A model generated the notes under the pieces. It searched no databases. It was not told the origin of the DNA and saw nothing but the letters and a program-made list of their open reading frames with translations. The position numbers and the translations under genes are program-made. Below, one piece after another: positions 47,510 through 47,906 of a stretch of DNA of 47,906 bases (the stretch's first letter is position 1; every line of letters starts with the position of its first letter). This DNA comes from a virus, in IMG/VR virus record IMGVR_UViG_3300033143_008746, positions 1 to 47,906 of that record; one strand, written 5' to 3'.

Positions 47510-47906
47510 CGCCCTCCTCGACGAGGTCAAGCGCCACCTTCATGTACTCGACCGTCCACTCATGCACCGTCGAGCAGCCCTCGAAGTTGTGCCCCGGCTT
47601 CAGCTCCGCCCAATAGCCGTCTTCGCCTTCGCTCCACACCTTCACGACACGCGGGTCGGCCGCCACCACGTCAAGACTCTTGACGCCGGTCTCGTTGTCG
47701 GGATGGCACTTACGCCTCACGCCGCGCTTCTTCGCCTTGTCAGCGGCGACGCCGCGCTTCTTCTCTGCTGCCGGGCAGACGCGCTCTACCAACTTCCCTG
47801 TCTTCGCGGAGCAGGGGAGGCAGTAACGCCGCGTGTCGTTCTTGCGGAGCCGGCCCGGGGCGCGCAGCCCCTTCCCGCACTCCGGGCATTTCCAGAGCCG
47901 TGTCAT
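47499..47906 (-). CDS. Small zinc-finger protein, 135 aa
   Basis: The ATG is at the last bases of the window, so the true start could lie further upstream. An N-terminal CPECGKGLR and a CLPCSAKTG pair about 20 residues later form a four-Cys zinc ribbon. A Lys/Arg-rich segment (CPAAEKKRGVAADKAKKRGV) follows, and the acidic C-terminus is predicted to be helical. It may bind nucleic acid. No family is recognised. Confidence 0.6.
   Translation of the reverse strand: MTRLWKCPECGKGLRAPGRLRKNDTRRYCLPCSAKTGKLVERVCPAAEKKRGVAADKAKKRGVRRKCHPDNETGVKSLDVVAADPRVVKVWSEGEDGYWAELKPGHNFEGCSTVHEWTVEYMKVALDLVEEGDPY

Noticed and set aside
1-47906. tRNA genes, CRISPR arrays, insertion sequences and integrase
   Set aside because: I found no cloverleaf, regular direct-repeat array, transposase or integrase motif by reading. 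A tRNAscan or profile search could still find a divergent one.

Overview
The window is part of a large, GC-rich tailed-bacteriophage genome (Caudoviricetes). The evidence is a terminase large subunit, a portal and a MuF-type head protein next to a phage replication and recombination set: polymerase A, DnaB-like helicase, primase, RecA-like recombinase, SSB-like protein, Mre11/Rad50-like pair, 5' exonuclease, DinG-like and UvsW-like helicases. The remaining genes are mostly small and unknown. Almost all genes are on the minus strand, with ATGA, TGATG or TAGTG overlaps and clear GGAG-type ribosome sites. GTG starts are common. I see no tRNA, rRNA, CRISPR array or insertion sequence. The host cannot be named; the candidate promoters suggest a bacterium with an ordinary sigma-70.

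Layout in window coordinates; minus-strand transcription runs from high to low. 1-7.8 kb: small accessory genes, a Dam-type methyltransferase, a DnaQ-like exonuclease and an HTH protein. 7.8-10.2 kb: class II ribonucleotide reductase. 10.2-17.5 kb: packaging and head genes (MuF, HU-like, portal, intein-containing TerL, possible TerS). 17.4-18.5 kb: an HTH protein and an ECF-sigma-like protein. 18.5-28.8 kb: recombination and nucleotide genes (SbcC/D, dNMP kinase, FEN exonuclease, DinG, DUF932). 28.9-32.9 kb: RecA, SSB, possible mediator and an SDR enzyme. 32.9-43 kb: replisome (UDG-polymerase with two inteins, second sigma-like protein, primase, DnaB, UvsW). 43.3-44.6 kb: an AT-richer control region. 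44.6-45.9 kb: the only plus-strand operon, led by an HTH regulator. 45.9-47.9 kb: small minus-strand genes in terminator-promoter cassettes.

The most interesting signal is a bipartite element on the minus strand, (T/A)GCGG - exactly 14 nt - GGCCGAT(T/C)A(G/C). It occurs five times (5456-5484, 10221-10249, 24678-24706, 32861-32889, 43832-43860), four of them between genes. It looks like a promoter with its own -35 and -10 boxes, unlike the sigma-70-like sites elsewhere here. The phage also encodes two small proteins that resemble ECF sigma factors (17800-18537 and 38081-38656). I infer that one or both read this element, giving a phage-specific regulon that includes ribonucleotide reductase, a DnaQ-like exonuclease, the Mre11 gene, and the SDR-SSB-RecA operon.

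Other notable points: three inteins, each splitting a catalytic motif (TerL nuclease, polymerase exonuclease motif III, polymerase motif A); a uracil-DNA glycosylase domain fused to the polymerase; an identical N-terminal peptide on the SSB-like protein and on a 77-residue protein, despite several synonymous codon differences; and a 49-bp promoter/operator element used twice.
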